This document shows positions 44,717-55,919 of a stretch of DNA of 64,000 nt, piece by piece. The translations under genes were made by a program, and so were the position numbers. The notes below the pieces were generated by a model. The model ran no database searches. It was given only the letters and a program-made list of their open reading frames with translations, and was not told the origin of the DNA. Origin of the DNA: Bidens hawaiensis. Taxonomy: Eukaryota > Streptophyta > Magnoliopsida > Asterales > Asteraceae. The stretch lies in contig JAIQDT010000186.1 of assembly GCA_021521415.1 (NCBI GenBank), forward strand, positions 2,394,001 to 2,458,000, in the 5' to 3' direction. The first letter of the stretch is position 1. Each line of letters begins with the position of its first letter.

Positions 44717-47700
44717 AAAAAAAACTCTGGAAAATCTAGTATTTTTGGTTAAGGAATTTGCTAGAATTCTTGACTAGTATGGTGCAGGGTGATGATAGAA
44801 GGAATAACGGTAGTATGAAGTCAGAAATGATTTTATTAATCTATTAGATTTATTTATTATAAATGACTTTGTTATTTTATATTGTTGTTTGGTTTAATAT
44901 TAACATGTATCTTTATATTTTAAAGGAGACGACTTTTAAAAAGTCAACCCTCGAGCCACTAATGGTTGGGGATATATGAAGCCTATGTACATGTATCTAA
45001 TTTTAAGGAATAAACATAGAAATAACTGATAATTATGGTTGTTTCATATTGATTTGTAAAATGTAAATATTAGCAATATATGTCTCTAGATTAACTTGAA
45101 AATGAGACAGTTTAGTTATATCAATATTTATTCTGAAATGTCTCATAGGCCACATGTAATGGATAACAACTGTTCAAATAGACAGACACATTTGTTTGAA
45201 CAAGTATATATATCCATCTAGAGAATGTTGTGTGAATGACTGTTACACGTGTTCTAAGTAATTTTCATACTGACAATGATGTGAATACATAGTCCTTGAT
45301 CTAAAATCACTGCACCCAACATATCATAATTCATAAGCAATATGCTTTTTAATAATGAAAATGGTTATATAGTCATTTTATCTCTTTTAACAGTTATTTT
45401 AATGTTCCACAACATTTACAGAGTACCAGACAATTGGGATTAGAAGTGTAGTATCTCTTATCCTTTTTATTAATAAAATATGACGGGCCCGAAAAATGTG
45501 TAATATCTTTTAGTTAGGGATGGAATTCAAAATTTGAGCATGTGGAGACCATGGGTGTTACTTTGGTCGCTTTTTAATATTACACATTTGGCTCGTAAGA
45601 GATATAAAACAATCCAAATAGAGCGATAAAAAGCTAAATGGTTCCAAATCGCTACCTCTACGGCTCTAGCTTATATCAGAGATTGTGATTTGGTAAATTT
45701 ACACAGATTTCGCCTCAATTCTCCAATTTCATAATCTGGTGTATTTAATTCTTTTAAGCATTTTGCATGGATTATCTACTTAATATCTTCATTATTATGT
45801 CAAAAACTTTAACACTTGTTTGTCAAGCTATGAAAACCACACCCTATTTCCCTCATTACTCATGTTAAGTTTAAGTTCAAGATCTTCTTGCAGACAACGT
45901 CCAGTTAGGCGCTAAAACCAGCTAGGACGAAAACCGGCCTAACCGAACAAAAACTGTCACGAACTAATTAACCATGGTTATTCTTTTAGTCAAGTAAATT
46001 TTGTAGAGCCAAGGGACGTTATGGATTTCAAAAGTTACAAAGTCAACGAATTGTGATGGTCAAGACTGGATTAAAGTCAATAATACCGTCATCGTAAAAG
46101 ATCTGTATAGTGATGAAAACACACAAAAAGAAAAACAAAACAAAATGCAAGTTTGGTGGAGAATAATCATTTTTGGGTAGTTAATTAAAAGTCAACTGCT
46201 ATATTTGGCATATTGGCCAAAGTCAAGTGCCTAAATATATTGGAAGTCACAGGTACAAGTATAACTGGTAAAAATTTGGAGCAGTTGATGCTGAAGTGAA
46301 CTACTGAACTCGTTAGCAGAATACATGTTAGGGTTCGATTCTGATTACTAACAATTCAACTTAAATTGAGAAAAGCACAATATATTGGAATTGAAATTGA
46401 TACGACGAAGATGATACAGACTCGATAACTAACCACAGAAGTCGCCCAGGGCCATGCCCTTCTCAATGCCTAGCAAAAAGCCAAATGATCTCACTAATAT
46501 TCTTCCCTCTATCTCCCTATGCTATATTGACACTTATGTATAGAGAAGTAAATTGCACTTGACCCCCTCTAACAATAGACAAATGACAATTTAGACTAGA
46601 ACTAGAATATGATTCCTATCAATAAACATATTCTGCTCATACTCGTATTGGTTAAAGATGAATTACACAATAAGGAATACTTCAACTGAACAGAAGAGAG
46701 ATGAGAAATAAAGAGAGAATTGAAGATGGGAAGTCAGAACCAACGCATTCGACATAATCATTTTCTGCCTTAATATTCCTTCTAATCTCCTTTTATCATG
46801 CAGATCTCCAATACTTTCTATATGGGCCGAGCCTTAAACTAATCTGGATTTGGGCTAGCTAGTTGGATCATTTGTGGTGTTAGAGATATTAGTTGGGCTG
46901 CACTTGAGTTCATTACAGTGCATTCCTATAAACATATTAAAACCGCTTGATGTCATAGTCAACTGTGGTCAAAATGTTTTGGACAGTACTGGTTCTAACA
47001 CTTTGAATATTATATAATAAGTTGGGTTGTAATCAGCCCAAACTGAACAAAAAAAAATCAAGTTTCAAAGTCAAAGGTGGGTCAATGGTCAAATAGTCAA
47101 TATAGCAGCTGGATATAAAAGTTAGAAGATGGGGAATATAATCAAGTTTTACTTTTGGTCAATGTTGACCAAAGAAGTCAACCAAAATTAACAGGTGGAT
47201 ATGGTTCAAAACATAGTTATCAAAGGTGCACTCAAGGCGCAAAAAATAGCGAGGGCCTAAGAAAAAAAAGCGCACTTAAATAAAAAATGTAAAATAAATT
47301 ATATTATGTATTGAATAACTATGTCTAAGAATATTATAAAAAGTCTCATAATATGTTCAAATATTAATAATAATAATAATAATACAACAACAAATTCAGA
47401 AAGTAAAAATATGAAATAATTCTAAAATTCCTATTTTTAAAAAGTCAATGAGCATACATTTTGATAGCATACTTTGTACACACAATACATTTGGCTTATA
47501 CCCGGCCAAATAAAGAATCCAACCATACCAACTTTTATTACCAATCTGATATAAAATGCTAATACAAAATTCAAATTCTTCATCTTTTGAACTCAAAGAT
47601 GAAGATAGCATTTTGAATCGGGTTTGTAATAAAAGTTGGTGTGGTTGGATTCTCTATTGGGCCGGGTATAAGCCCAATATGAGGCAGGGGTTTGGTTTGT

Positions 47701-48192
47701 CAAATACAACCAAACACATTATTCTATTGAATTTGAAAATGAAAGTGTTTCTAAGAAAACCCAAAATTGTGCAAATTTTATAGATTGTCATAAATAAACC
47801 TTATCATCATTCATCATAGGATATATACACCGTCTAGTGCACTTTCTTGACTAAGAGTTTCTAAATATTCTTATGATACATAACAGAAGTCAAAGTCAAA
47901 TGTAAAGCCCCGTGATCACAGTTTGTCAAGACAAGATTCAGCAAATGCAAAAAGATAGACCACACCTAGCATTTCCAACTGTACACTTTTAAAGATGATA
48001 TTTTTAACAATTCGCTAACAAGAAAATTTCAGGGACAGCCCTATAAGTTGAATTTCTTGTTACATTTGTCGTTGTTGCTTAACTAAAGTTACCAAATCAT
48101 AAATTCAACTGATGTTGAATACTAGATGATCAAAAGATGATATTGAAATTAACGAAAAATTTACCTTAATAACTGGAACAAGATACAAACGC
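44717..48192. other. Intergenic region between the two host genes
   Basis: 3.5 kb, AT-rich, with no supported gene. It contains a short passage rich in GCGC-type words at 47225-47275 and the long hairpin at 47491-47677. The open frames at 47396-47611 and 47556-47783 are the two arms of that hairpin read on opposite strands, which is why their translations resemble each other. Confidence 0.55.
47491..47677. repeat. Long imperfect hairpin (foldback)
   Basis: The left arm starts TTGGCTTATACCCGGCC. The right arm ends GGCCGGGTATAAGCCCAA. The arms pair over about 85 bases with few mismatches, through a perfect CTTCATCTTT / AAAGATGAAG inner stem near 47584. It could be a foldback MITE or an inverted duplication. 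An RNA across it would form one long stem. Confidence 0.8.
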
Positions 48193-48521
48193 TTATGTAT
48201 CACTGGACCGTTCTTGCGATGATTTATAGATCCGGTATGCAGCTATGCACATTGTAGCATTTCCAATAACTGTCAACGCCCCTTGTAGAGCAACCGAAAC
48301 CTATAAGTCGTGTTGGGTAAGATAAGTCCCGTTATCTTGTTTTAACAATAAAAGTTCAAGATTTATTTTAACTCAAAACAAATTGAGCATGGAGAGTCAA
48401 GAACGTTATAACAATTACCTCTAGTGACTCAGAGTTATAAAAGAAATGCCATGTGCATGCACAAAATGCTCCACCGAGCAAGGGCACCTGAAGCAATTAA
48501 CTAATTATGCGTAAAACATAA

Positions 48522-48560
<39 letters not shown>

Positions 48561-49622
48561 CATATGATATGATATGTAACTATATAATTAACATTAGTTA
48601 TAGCCAGAACTAATATACCAAGAACTGTAACTCACCATACCCCAAGAAAGGCCCTTCCAAGATTCATATCCAGATTTCTCTCCATATTGCCATACTAAAA
48701 TCATTGCTGTAATCCTTTCAAATTTCACAAAATTAAACAACTATAAGTACAATAACAAACAATGAATATACACTAAGGCGCTGTTTGGCAATCTTGTGCT
48801 GAGTCAGTAAGAGGTAGCCTATAAATCATGTCTCTTAAACTTAACCATTAAGAGGCTCCATTAACCATTAAGAGGTGTCTTTTTAGTGAACCAAACACAT
48901 TGTATCTCTGACCGATCCAGAGGTAGCCTCTTAATTCTTAATGAATCGTTAAGAGACTACCAAACAGCCCCTAAACCATAGCTTAATTTCTTCTTGCATG
49001 TGATATCAATATAATCAATTTGTATCAATTTGCAATCAATTCAACTAAAGTTACGAAATTTCACTAAAAACATGTTATAAAATTAATTTCTTGATCTTTA
49101 AATTAACGCATTTGGCAACAGATTGCGCTAATCTAAACATCAAGAAATCAATTCTACACAGTCTTTATAGTAAAAATGTATAACTTTAGTCAAATTCATT
49201 GCAAACCGACACAAATCGGTAAACACTGACATCAAACTCCAACAAACTCTAACCAAAAGCATCATTTTTGACACAACAAATGAAGAACTAAGAATAAATC
49301 AGTAACTTTGTAATAGTTACCATTCAACAACACTAGAAACATGGATTGCCCAAGTGGGTAATGAGAGAGCATTTGAGGGTTCCGAGAACTCTGCCGCAGC
49401 AGCCGAAGCAGCTTCGATAAAAAGGGGTGAAGTTAAGGCAAACCCAGTTCCAATTAGAGCTGTTATGGCTTTCTTGTTGAGAAATTTGGTGTGATTTTGG
49501 ATGGTTTTTGTAATAATTGGGGTGTTGGGGTTACATGAATTTGTGATTAGGGTTTTGTGTGGATTTAGATTGGAGAAACATTGGGGGTTTGAAGAAGAAG
49601 AATATAGCATTAGCAATGCCAT
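48193..49622 (-). CDS. Ycf49-like (DUF2499) plastid membrane protein, four exons
   Basis: Exons on the minus strand: 49622-49321, 48714-48636, 48487-48419 and 48300-48193. All introns are GT-AG and the frame is continuous, giving 185 residues. The N-terminus (about 50 residues, Ser/Thr/Asn-rich, few acids) looks like a chloroplast transit peptide. The mature part has LPTWAIHVSSVVEW, WQYGEKSGYESWKGLSWGM, GGAFCACTWHFFYNSESLE and LQGALTVIGNATMCIAAYRI. This is the conserved pattern of the DUF2499/Ycf49 family of cyanobacteria and plastids, with about three hydrophobic segments. Molecular function is unknown to me. Intron 1 (606 bases) contains a MITE and intron 2 an AT microsatellite. Exon choice rests on splice signals and the family pattern. 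Confidence 0.88.
48522..48558. repeat. AT microsatellite in intron 2
   Basis: An uninterrupted run of alternating T and A within the second intron of the Ycf49-like gene. It is likely length-polymorphic. Confidence 0.9.
48777..48971. mobile_element. Tourist-like MITE in intron 1
   Basis: 195 bases with terminal inverted repeats GGCGCTGTTTGGCAATC and, at the other end, the complement of GACTACCAAACAGCCCC (a few mismatches). It is flanked by TAA at 48774-48776 and 48972-48974, the 3-bp target used by PIF/Harbinger-related MITEs. It has no coding capacity. It contributes about a third of intron 1 of the Ycf49-like gene and is spliced out. Confidence 0.75.
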
Positions 49623-49702
49623 GATGATAAAGATTTGTGAGTTTGGGGGGTTAATTGTGAAGACGATAGCAAGTTATTTGGTTATTTCTGTTTGTTTTTT
49701 GC

Positions 49703-49713
49703 ATTTTTATAAT
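49703..49713 (-). promoter_or_regulatory. Possible TATA box of the Ycf49-like gene
   Basis: The minus strand reads ATTATAAAAAT about 85 bases upstream of the ATG at 49622. It fits a TATA box with a 5' leader of about 50 bases. AT-rich surroundings make this a weak call. Confidence 0.35.
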
Positions 49714-49750
49714 GTATTTAAAATACTTTTTATAAAATGAATACAACATG

Positions 49751-49973
49751 GGACGTGATCTTCATACACCATTCTCATGATGACTGTATAGGTTAAAACG
49801 GCTCGTATAATGCTATATAGGTCGTATAGGCCGTACATGACTAACAAGTATACGGATGAAACACAAGAAGTATAGTCTTATACGAGCCGTAACAGCTCAT
49901 AACATATACCGTATATGAGCCGTATAGATGAAAAGTGATGTGTAAAAATTCAAGGTAGTATATGAAGATCCTA
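49751..49973. mobile_element. Possible MITE with GTGATCTTCATACACC ends
   Basis: GATCTTCATACACC at the left and GGTAGTATATGAAGATC at the right form imperfect terminal inverted repeats. Inside, CGGCTCGTATAA pairs with TTATACGAGCCG and several other CGTATA words repeat in both orientations. No target duplication was recognised. It is about 130 bases upstream of the Ycf49-like gene. Confidence 0.4.
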
Positions 49974-50111
49974 TGCCTACAAAATACACTTATAAAGTCC
50001 CAAAAATATGTTTAAAGTACTAAAGGTCTAAAACAATTGAATAAGCTACCGTTTAATATTTTACATACTGTTTGAAAAGATATATACACTACATTTTCCA
50101 AAATTCCTAAT

Positions 50112-50727
50112 AGAGTTAAGTGTAATTTTAGTACATGTGGTTTGGTTAATTACGCAACTTTAGTACTTATTTTTTATTTTGTGCAAATGGCTACCTCAGT
50201 TTCAAAAAACTTGCATTTTTAGTACTTTTTTTCTAACCTCATCTATTTTTTCCGTTAAGTCAGAGATAATTTGGTAACTTCGTTATTTTCTTTATTTTTT
50301 CCTTTTCTTTTAGGGATTACTCCATAGAATAAGCGTTTATAACATATAAACGCGTATATGTTATAAACCCCAAATCCACAATCATAACATTAAAATCCAA
50401 ATCCTAAATCCCAAAACCCTTTCTCCATATCATCATAGGGTTTGAAGTTTTACGATATTTGGGGATATAAGATTTGGATTTTGATGTTTTGATTTGGGGA
50501 TTTAGGGTTTACAAGCTATAAACGTTTAAAAGAAAAGAATAAAACAAAGAAAATAACTAAGTTACCAAATTATCCCTAACTTAACGGAAAAAATAGACAG
50601 GGTTAGAAAAAAAGTACTAAAAATACAAGTTTTTTGAAACTGAGGTAGCCAATTGCACAAAATAAAAAATATGTACTAAAGTTGCGTAGTTGACCAAACC
50701 ACATGTACTAAAATGACACTTAACTCT
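50112..50727. mobile_element. 616-bp foldback element
   Basis: AGAGTTAAGTGTAATTTTAG at the left matches the complement of the right end with one mismatch. Homology between arms extends for about 210 bases (through TTAGTACATGTGGTTTGG, CTACCTCAGTTTCAAAAAAC and CCGTTAAGT). The centre is itself a diverged inverted repeat (ATAAACG, AAACCCTAAATCC words). Nearly the whole element can fold into one hairpin. Long terminal repeats without coding suggest a foldback or Mutator-type non-autonomous element. A possible CTAAT flank on both sides is uncertain. Confidence 0.75.
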
Positions 50728-51618
50728 TACTAATATATTATTTGTTAATTCATTGATATCTAGGTTTTCTCAGACATATGTATAACAATTTAATATCTAA
50801 CATACGTGCAACAATTTACAAGTCCAGTTCAATATGTGTTGACGTAATTTATAGCCAAACCAGTCCACACGGTTTCATTTTGACAATTTGGGGCGGTGTT
50901 TTTGTAGGAAAATATACCGTTAGATGTTCGAAAGTTCAGTACAATGGTAGGTTATAATAAAGAACATTTTACCTAGCGAGTATTAACGAGTTTATAAAAG
51001 TAGTAAACAAAAAATAATAGCACAAATCAGTTAAATTAATAATATATATACGTAATATAATTATAATTATAATTAAAACTAATAATATATATACGCAATA
51101 ATATAATTAAAATTACGTGTATGTATTATAATTGTTTGATTCTTGTACAGAAAATCACTTAATATTTTTATTGAAATACTATAGATTAAAAAAGTATTCT
51201 TTTATATTATCTACCTATGGTATTAAAAGAATTAAGTTTGTGTTCAAATACCCTCTTCCTATTGGTCTTATCCTAATCTTTATATTTATATCAATCACTT
51301 CTATATTTTTCTTCACAATAAAATAATTCTAAAATAAAATCAAATATTACACAAGCCATTTGTATTAATTTCTATTAATTTTTATTAATTCTATTATTGG
51401 ATTTTACATAAATAACTTGCAATCAGAGAATTTCTACTATTAAAATAATCCTATATTAAATTAAAAAAATACCTTATATTGAATGCACTCATTTATTATA
51501 TCTTATAACTTATGACTCATTTATTCTGAATATTTCATGACCTGTTTGTTAGTTATATGAGATACTTCATATAATTGATAATTGATAATTCATTTTCTTA
51601 TTGTATGATTTTGTAAAT

Positions 51619-51960
51619 TGTGACAATCATCAATTTTTGAACCCGAAACCTTACCCGTTCCGATTTTTGGAAAACCCTATAATTTTATGTTTTTATACAA
51701 GTATTTAGATAGTAAAACGCTTAATCATATTTTGTAAATTTAATTTTTTTTATGAGGGGCTATTTAAACTTGTGCTTATGACGTAATAATATCATGTTAA
51801 TTGTTAATAACGGTTTAAATTATTATTCTTTCCGTATCTTAATAAATGGTTAAATAAGCTAATAATTAGAAAATATGCTTTTCAAATTTAACAATTTAAT
51901 TATGTTAAATTTAATAATTTTTGTATTCTAAAAATTATTTGTAATATTGGATGATTGTTA
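51619..51960 (+). repeat. Gypsy LTR fragment
   Basis: TGTGACAATCATCAATTTTTGAACCC closely resembles the start of the G1 LTR (TGTGACAATCGTCAATTTCAGG). The following sequence keeps only a vague resemblance and the right border is arbitrary. It is probably a truncated LTR of a related Gypsy family. Confidence 0.4.
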
Positions 51961-52469
51961 TCGAGTAAGTGATCTTACTAATCTATTAAATCAATACAAT
52001 TCTTCCACATGGCATTCTACTAGTTTGTCTACCTAGGCCTCCAACTCACCATATTTTCATTCTAAGAGCCTCTCTAATGATGCCACGTGTCATATTAACC
52101 AAAAACATAAAAACATAACATGCTTCATTTTCCATAACCCACAACCAATGCAACCAGTCATTTTTCTCTCTAACCTCTTCACGAACATACTAACCCTAAT
52201 TCTGCCGCTCATATTCATCTCTAATTCCGGCGGTCATATTCCGACTTCTACATTATTCACCGTCAATGTTTTAATCTACCATGTTATTCTTCCCTTCCAT
52301 AGGTGGACATGTCTCCAATCGTTTGGATTCCGTTCAATTCATCGTTTGTCAGAGAAGATGTTATAAGGTTTTTTTCCACTCAATTGATGATTCTTATAAC
52401 AGATCCATTCTCCGTTGAATATATTAAAGGTAATTAACAATCCATTCTTGCGCATATTGGTTTAATAGT

Positions 52470-52840
52470 ATAGTAAGATCCGATGAATATATTCCGGCCA
52501 CTTTGTTTTGTTATAATATCCGATGAATATATTCCGGCCACTTTGTTATAAGCATATTTTTATGTTTAATAAGATTTTCCGGTGAATTTGTTATTTTTTT
52601 GTTTAGTGAATATCATAATTGAATTTCTGTCCAAATTCTTAATTGTTTACCGGTCAATTTTTTATTGTTTTGTTTGTTCAATTCTAAAATTTTTCGGCCA
52701 ATTTTTTATTGTTTTGTTTGTTCAGTTCTAAAATTCTGTCTACTTTATTTTTCGTCCAATTTTTTATTTCTTTCTTTACTAAATATTAAGAAACATAATT
52801 TCCGTCCAATTTTTAATATTTTTCCGGCCAATTTTGATTC
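52470..52840. repeat. Degenerate short tandem repeats
   Basis: TCCGATGAATATATTCCGGCCACTTTGTT-type units occur twice (about 52477-52550). Further right, repeats built on TTTTTATTGTTTTGTTTGTTCA and CGGCCAATTTTT recur up to about 52840. No coding frame is shared among units. Confidence 0.65.
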
Positions 52841-53302
52841 AGTACTCTTTAATGTTTTATTGGGTTATGATCTTTAATCTTTAATTTAATATTTCTGAAA
52901 TATTAATTATAAAATTACTAATTTTTTATTAACATTTACTAATTATAAATATACTAAATTTACTAAACCAAATATAATATTGATCTTTAAAATTAAAATA
53001 CATATTAAATTATAATATTGAATAATATTCATCTTCCAAATATAATTTATTCTAGAATTTAATAAAAATATTAATGTACATAATTGATTCCATTATTAGT
53101 TGACTTTTTGACTATAATTTGAAATTCAAATTCAAATTATTACTGATTATATTTAAAGGTTTCACTAAATTAACTATAATTAAGGAAATAATTTATGTTT
53201 ATATATAATATTAAATAAAATTATATAACCATATATAATCATAAAGTTTCAAAATATTTATTAATATTTACTGAAATATAAATTTAGTAAATTTACTAAA
53301 TC

Positions 53303-54463
53303 TGTAACATCCCAATTTTTCCCTTCGGTTAATAATAAGAATAATAAAAATGATAGGATAAGTAGGCTTTTAGATGGAATAATGGATGAAAAGGGAAAGA
53401 TGGGCCTTAGGTCCACGGGTTTAAGAGAGTATAAATACTCCTTAATCCCTAATCCTTTCCATTTTTATCTAAATCCACACCATAGCCTACACCTTGATAA
53501 CACACAGAAACACTATCCTATAACCCGAACCAAGATCCGAAGGTGAAAACCCGAGCTTGTTGGTGCTAGATCGTTGTGAAGAACCAAAACAACATCAAAG
53601 ACCAGCTCGTGTTCGTAGTTCGACTCATCTAAGGTATGCTTATAACTAGAAATCGTTCATTTAGGTCCGGATTCATTTAGATGATCTTAGATCTGTATAC
53701 ATATGATAGAAATGAATCAAACGAGCTAATTTTCAGTGAAATCCAGTATCAATCGATGGGTTAATCGGTAGTGTAAAGACCCGGGTTATAAACAAACAAA
53801 TCGGACTGTGTAGAACGTGATTTTTGGATGTCGTTGATTGGGGTTTATAGGCTCTGGTAATACGAATCTGTTGATACCAAACTCGTGTCATTTGGTTGAG
53901 ATTTGAGGATAAATGGCTGAATCCGTTGATGTTGACTGTGTGATGTTCTTGGCGATTTTGACTTTGACCCGTGAGTCAAAGTCTGGATAAGACTGATGCA
54001 ATTCGCTAAGCTGAGTTAACGAATTTGCTCAACCATCTGTTAACGAATTAGCTTGTCCATTTGCTATGTCCAGAAAACGAATTAGCTCAACCATTTGTTA
54101 ACGAATTAGCTTGTCCATTCTTTATATCCTGATAACGAATTAGCTCAACTATTCGCTAAATTGAGATAACGAATTAGCTACCTAATTCGTTATGATCAGA
54201 TAGCGAGCCAGAGAACGAATCAAGGTATGTAAAGATAACGAACCAGGAGTACGAATCAACTAACGAATTAGGCTTAAATCATCATAACGAATTGGTTAGC
54301 GAATTAAATAATAGTTTAAAATCCTATTGGAAAATGTGTTAAGACAGTTAATAGAAATATAATTTTTTCAAGCTGACCTGGCAGCTCGACCCCAGCCAGG
54401 GGCTCTGCCCCTTGAACCCTGCTAGGGGCTGCCGCCCCTAGACCCCGCTGCCAGGGGCGCTGC
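53303..54463 (+). repeat. LTR fragment of the solo-LTR family
   Basis: Begins TGTAACATCCC, has a TATA box (TATAAATA, 53430-53437) and is homologous along its length to the solo LTR read from 36278 leftward. Shared features include CACACCATAGCCTACACCTTG and the GC-rich block at 54373-54463. Repeated AACGAATTAGC units fill 54000-54310. It stops abruptly at 54463, where Gypsy D begins, so D very likely inserted into it. The remainder would lie beyond the window. Confidence 0.8.
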
Positions 54464-55919
54464 TGTCACACCACGACTAGGTAGTTGCGGAAGCGTAAAA
54501 CGGGAATGTAACAGATAATACTGGTATCAACAACATTGTTTATAAAGAAATTCACAAACTAATTTACATCATATTACATGGGTTGGTACTATGTTTACAA
54601 ACTAGATGAGAATCACATAACCGGTTTACGAGCTTCTTATTCAATATTATATATCTGCGTCTATTCACAGCTATTCAACTTCATTCCTAACACCAAGAAC
54701 GTAAGCAAATCATTCCACCTTTGCTTTACCTGAAAAGCATGTTAAAACGGGTCAACTACGTTTAGTTTGTGAGTTTCAAGATTCACGAGTATCAACGAAA
54801 TCAATATACGAGTTCGTAAAGTTTACAGTGTGTATGTATACATGTATGTGTATGATGTATTATACTAAGCCACAAGTGAAACCGAAACGAGCTAAAACAC
54901 ATGGCCACCCCTGCCCATGCACTCTCGTTGGCATTTAACAGCCACTTTGCCCCAAGTATGTACTATGTCTAACACCACATAGCAGTATGTAATAAGTTTA
55001 AATGACAATGTGCAACTGGGTTAACATGTTCCGGCATACCCCACCGGCTCTGTCAGTTGGGTTTGTCAAACCGATAGTACTATCCACACGTCACCGGCAC
55101 GAAGTTAATCACTTGTGTTTGTGGGGATTTGTCAAGTGTTAGTACTTAGATAATTCACATCATCACACGTTTTCAAGTATATAAGTATATGTAAACATGC
55201 TTTCCACCCCAAAAATTCATCAAACAGTTTAGAAAGTGGGGTCGTGAAACTCACCTTATTGTAGTTCGAGCAGGTAATATACGTCAATAAGTGTTATGCC
55301 TCGATTATAGCTTGTATCCTATAATCGGTATTGTACTGTTAATACTAGTACAGTGTTTAAACCAAATCGGGCTGTATAACTAGTTTGGTTATAGCTGTTA
55401 GGCCCAAAACATGACCATAGTCTTAGATTGTGACGTTGTATACTGTGAAATACTTAAAATCAGATTTGGCTCAATTTCACCGTTTTTCGAGCCTAGCCAA
55501 GTTGATCGTTTACGCGTTTCGGGAATAGGTAAGATCATAAAAACTTAAGTAAACATATTGATTGATAAAATGATTTAATTTATAAAAGAATTTTAAGGTT
55601 TCGGTATCTGGATTGATCGCAGGGTTCGTTTCCGTTTTCACACGGGTTTGATTATACAAGACGCGTACAATCCACCCGAATTGTCCGGAATTCTCGTAAA
55701 AGGTTCGTTTTTATCAATTTCATCCAAAAATACAATATTTTACCACTTTTGATATTTTGACGTACCAGTCAGTCCATTAAACATCAAACTGATTGTTTCG
55801 TTAAAACAATAATAATTTAAATCTTTAATTAATCATAACTAAATATGTACTTATATATAAATTATGTAAATTTTTGTAAAAACACATTAAAATATGGAGA
55901 ATTTTATAAAAACATTTTC
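54464..55919 (-). repeat. 3' LTR of Gypsy D, truncated
   Basis: From TGTCACACCACGACTAGG at 54464 it matches 61155-62611 at offset about 6691 with roughly 24 differences, including one single-base length change. It ends at 55919, where integrase sequence is fused on. The upstream part of the LTR, present at the right copy, is missing. Confidence 0.88.

Larger units (their letters stand above)
50728..53302. other. AT-rich intergenic region
   Basis: No gene recognised. Apart from the LTR fragment at 51619 it holds degenerate tandem repeats at 52470-52840. The open frames at 51132, 52148 and 52665 are short, hydrophobic or AT-driven, and unsupported. Confidence 0.5.

Noticed and set aside
47556..47783. 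Two similar small ORFs at 47396-47611 and 47556-47783
   Set aside because: They are the two arms of one hairpin read on opposite strands.
49501..49740. 79-codon plus-strand ORF
   Set aside because: It is antisense to the first exon and promoter of the Ycf49-like gene, whose exons are supported by splice sites and family motifs.
51132..51326. 64-codon hydrophobic ORF
   Set aside because: AT-rich codon composition, no promoter or homology pattern; chance ORF.
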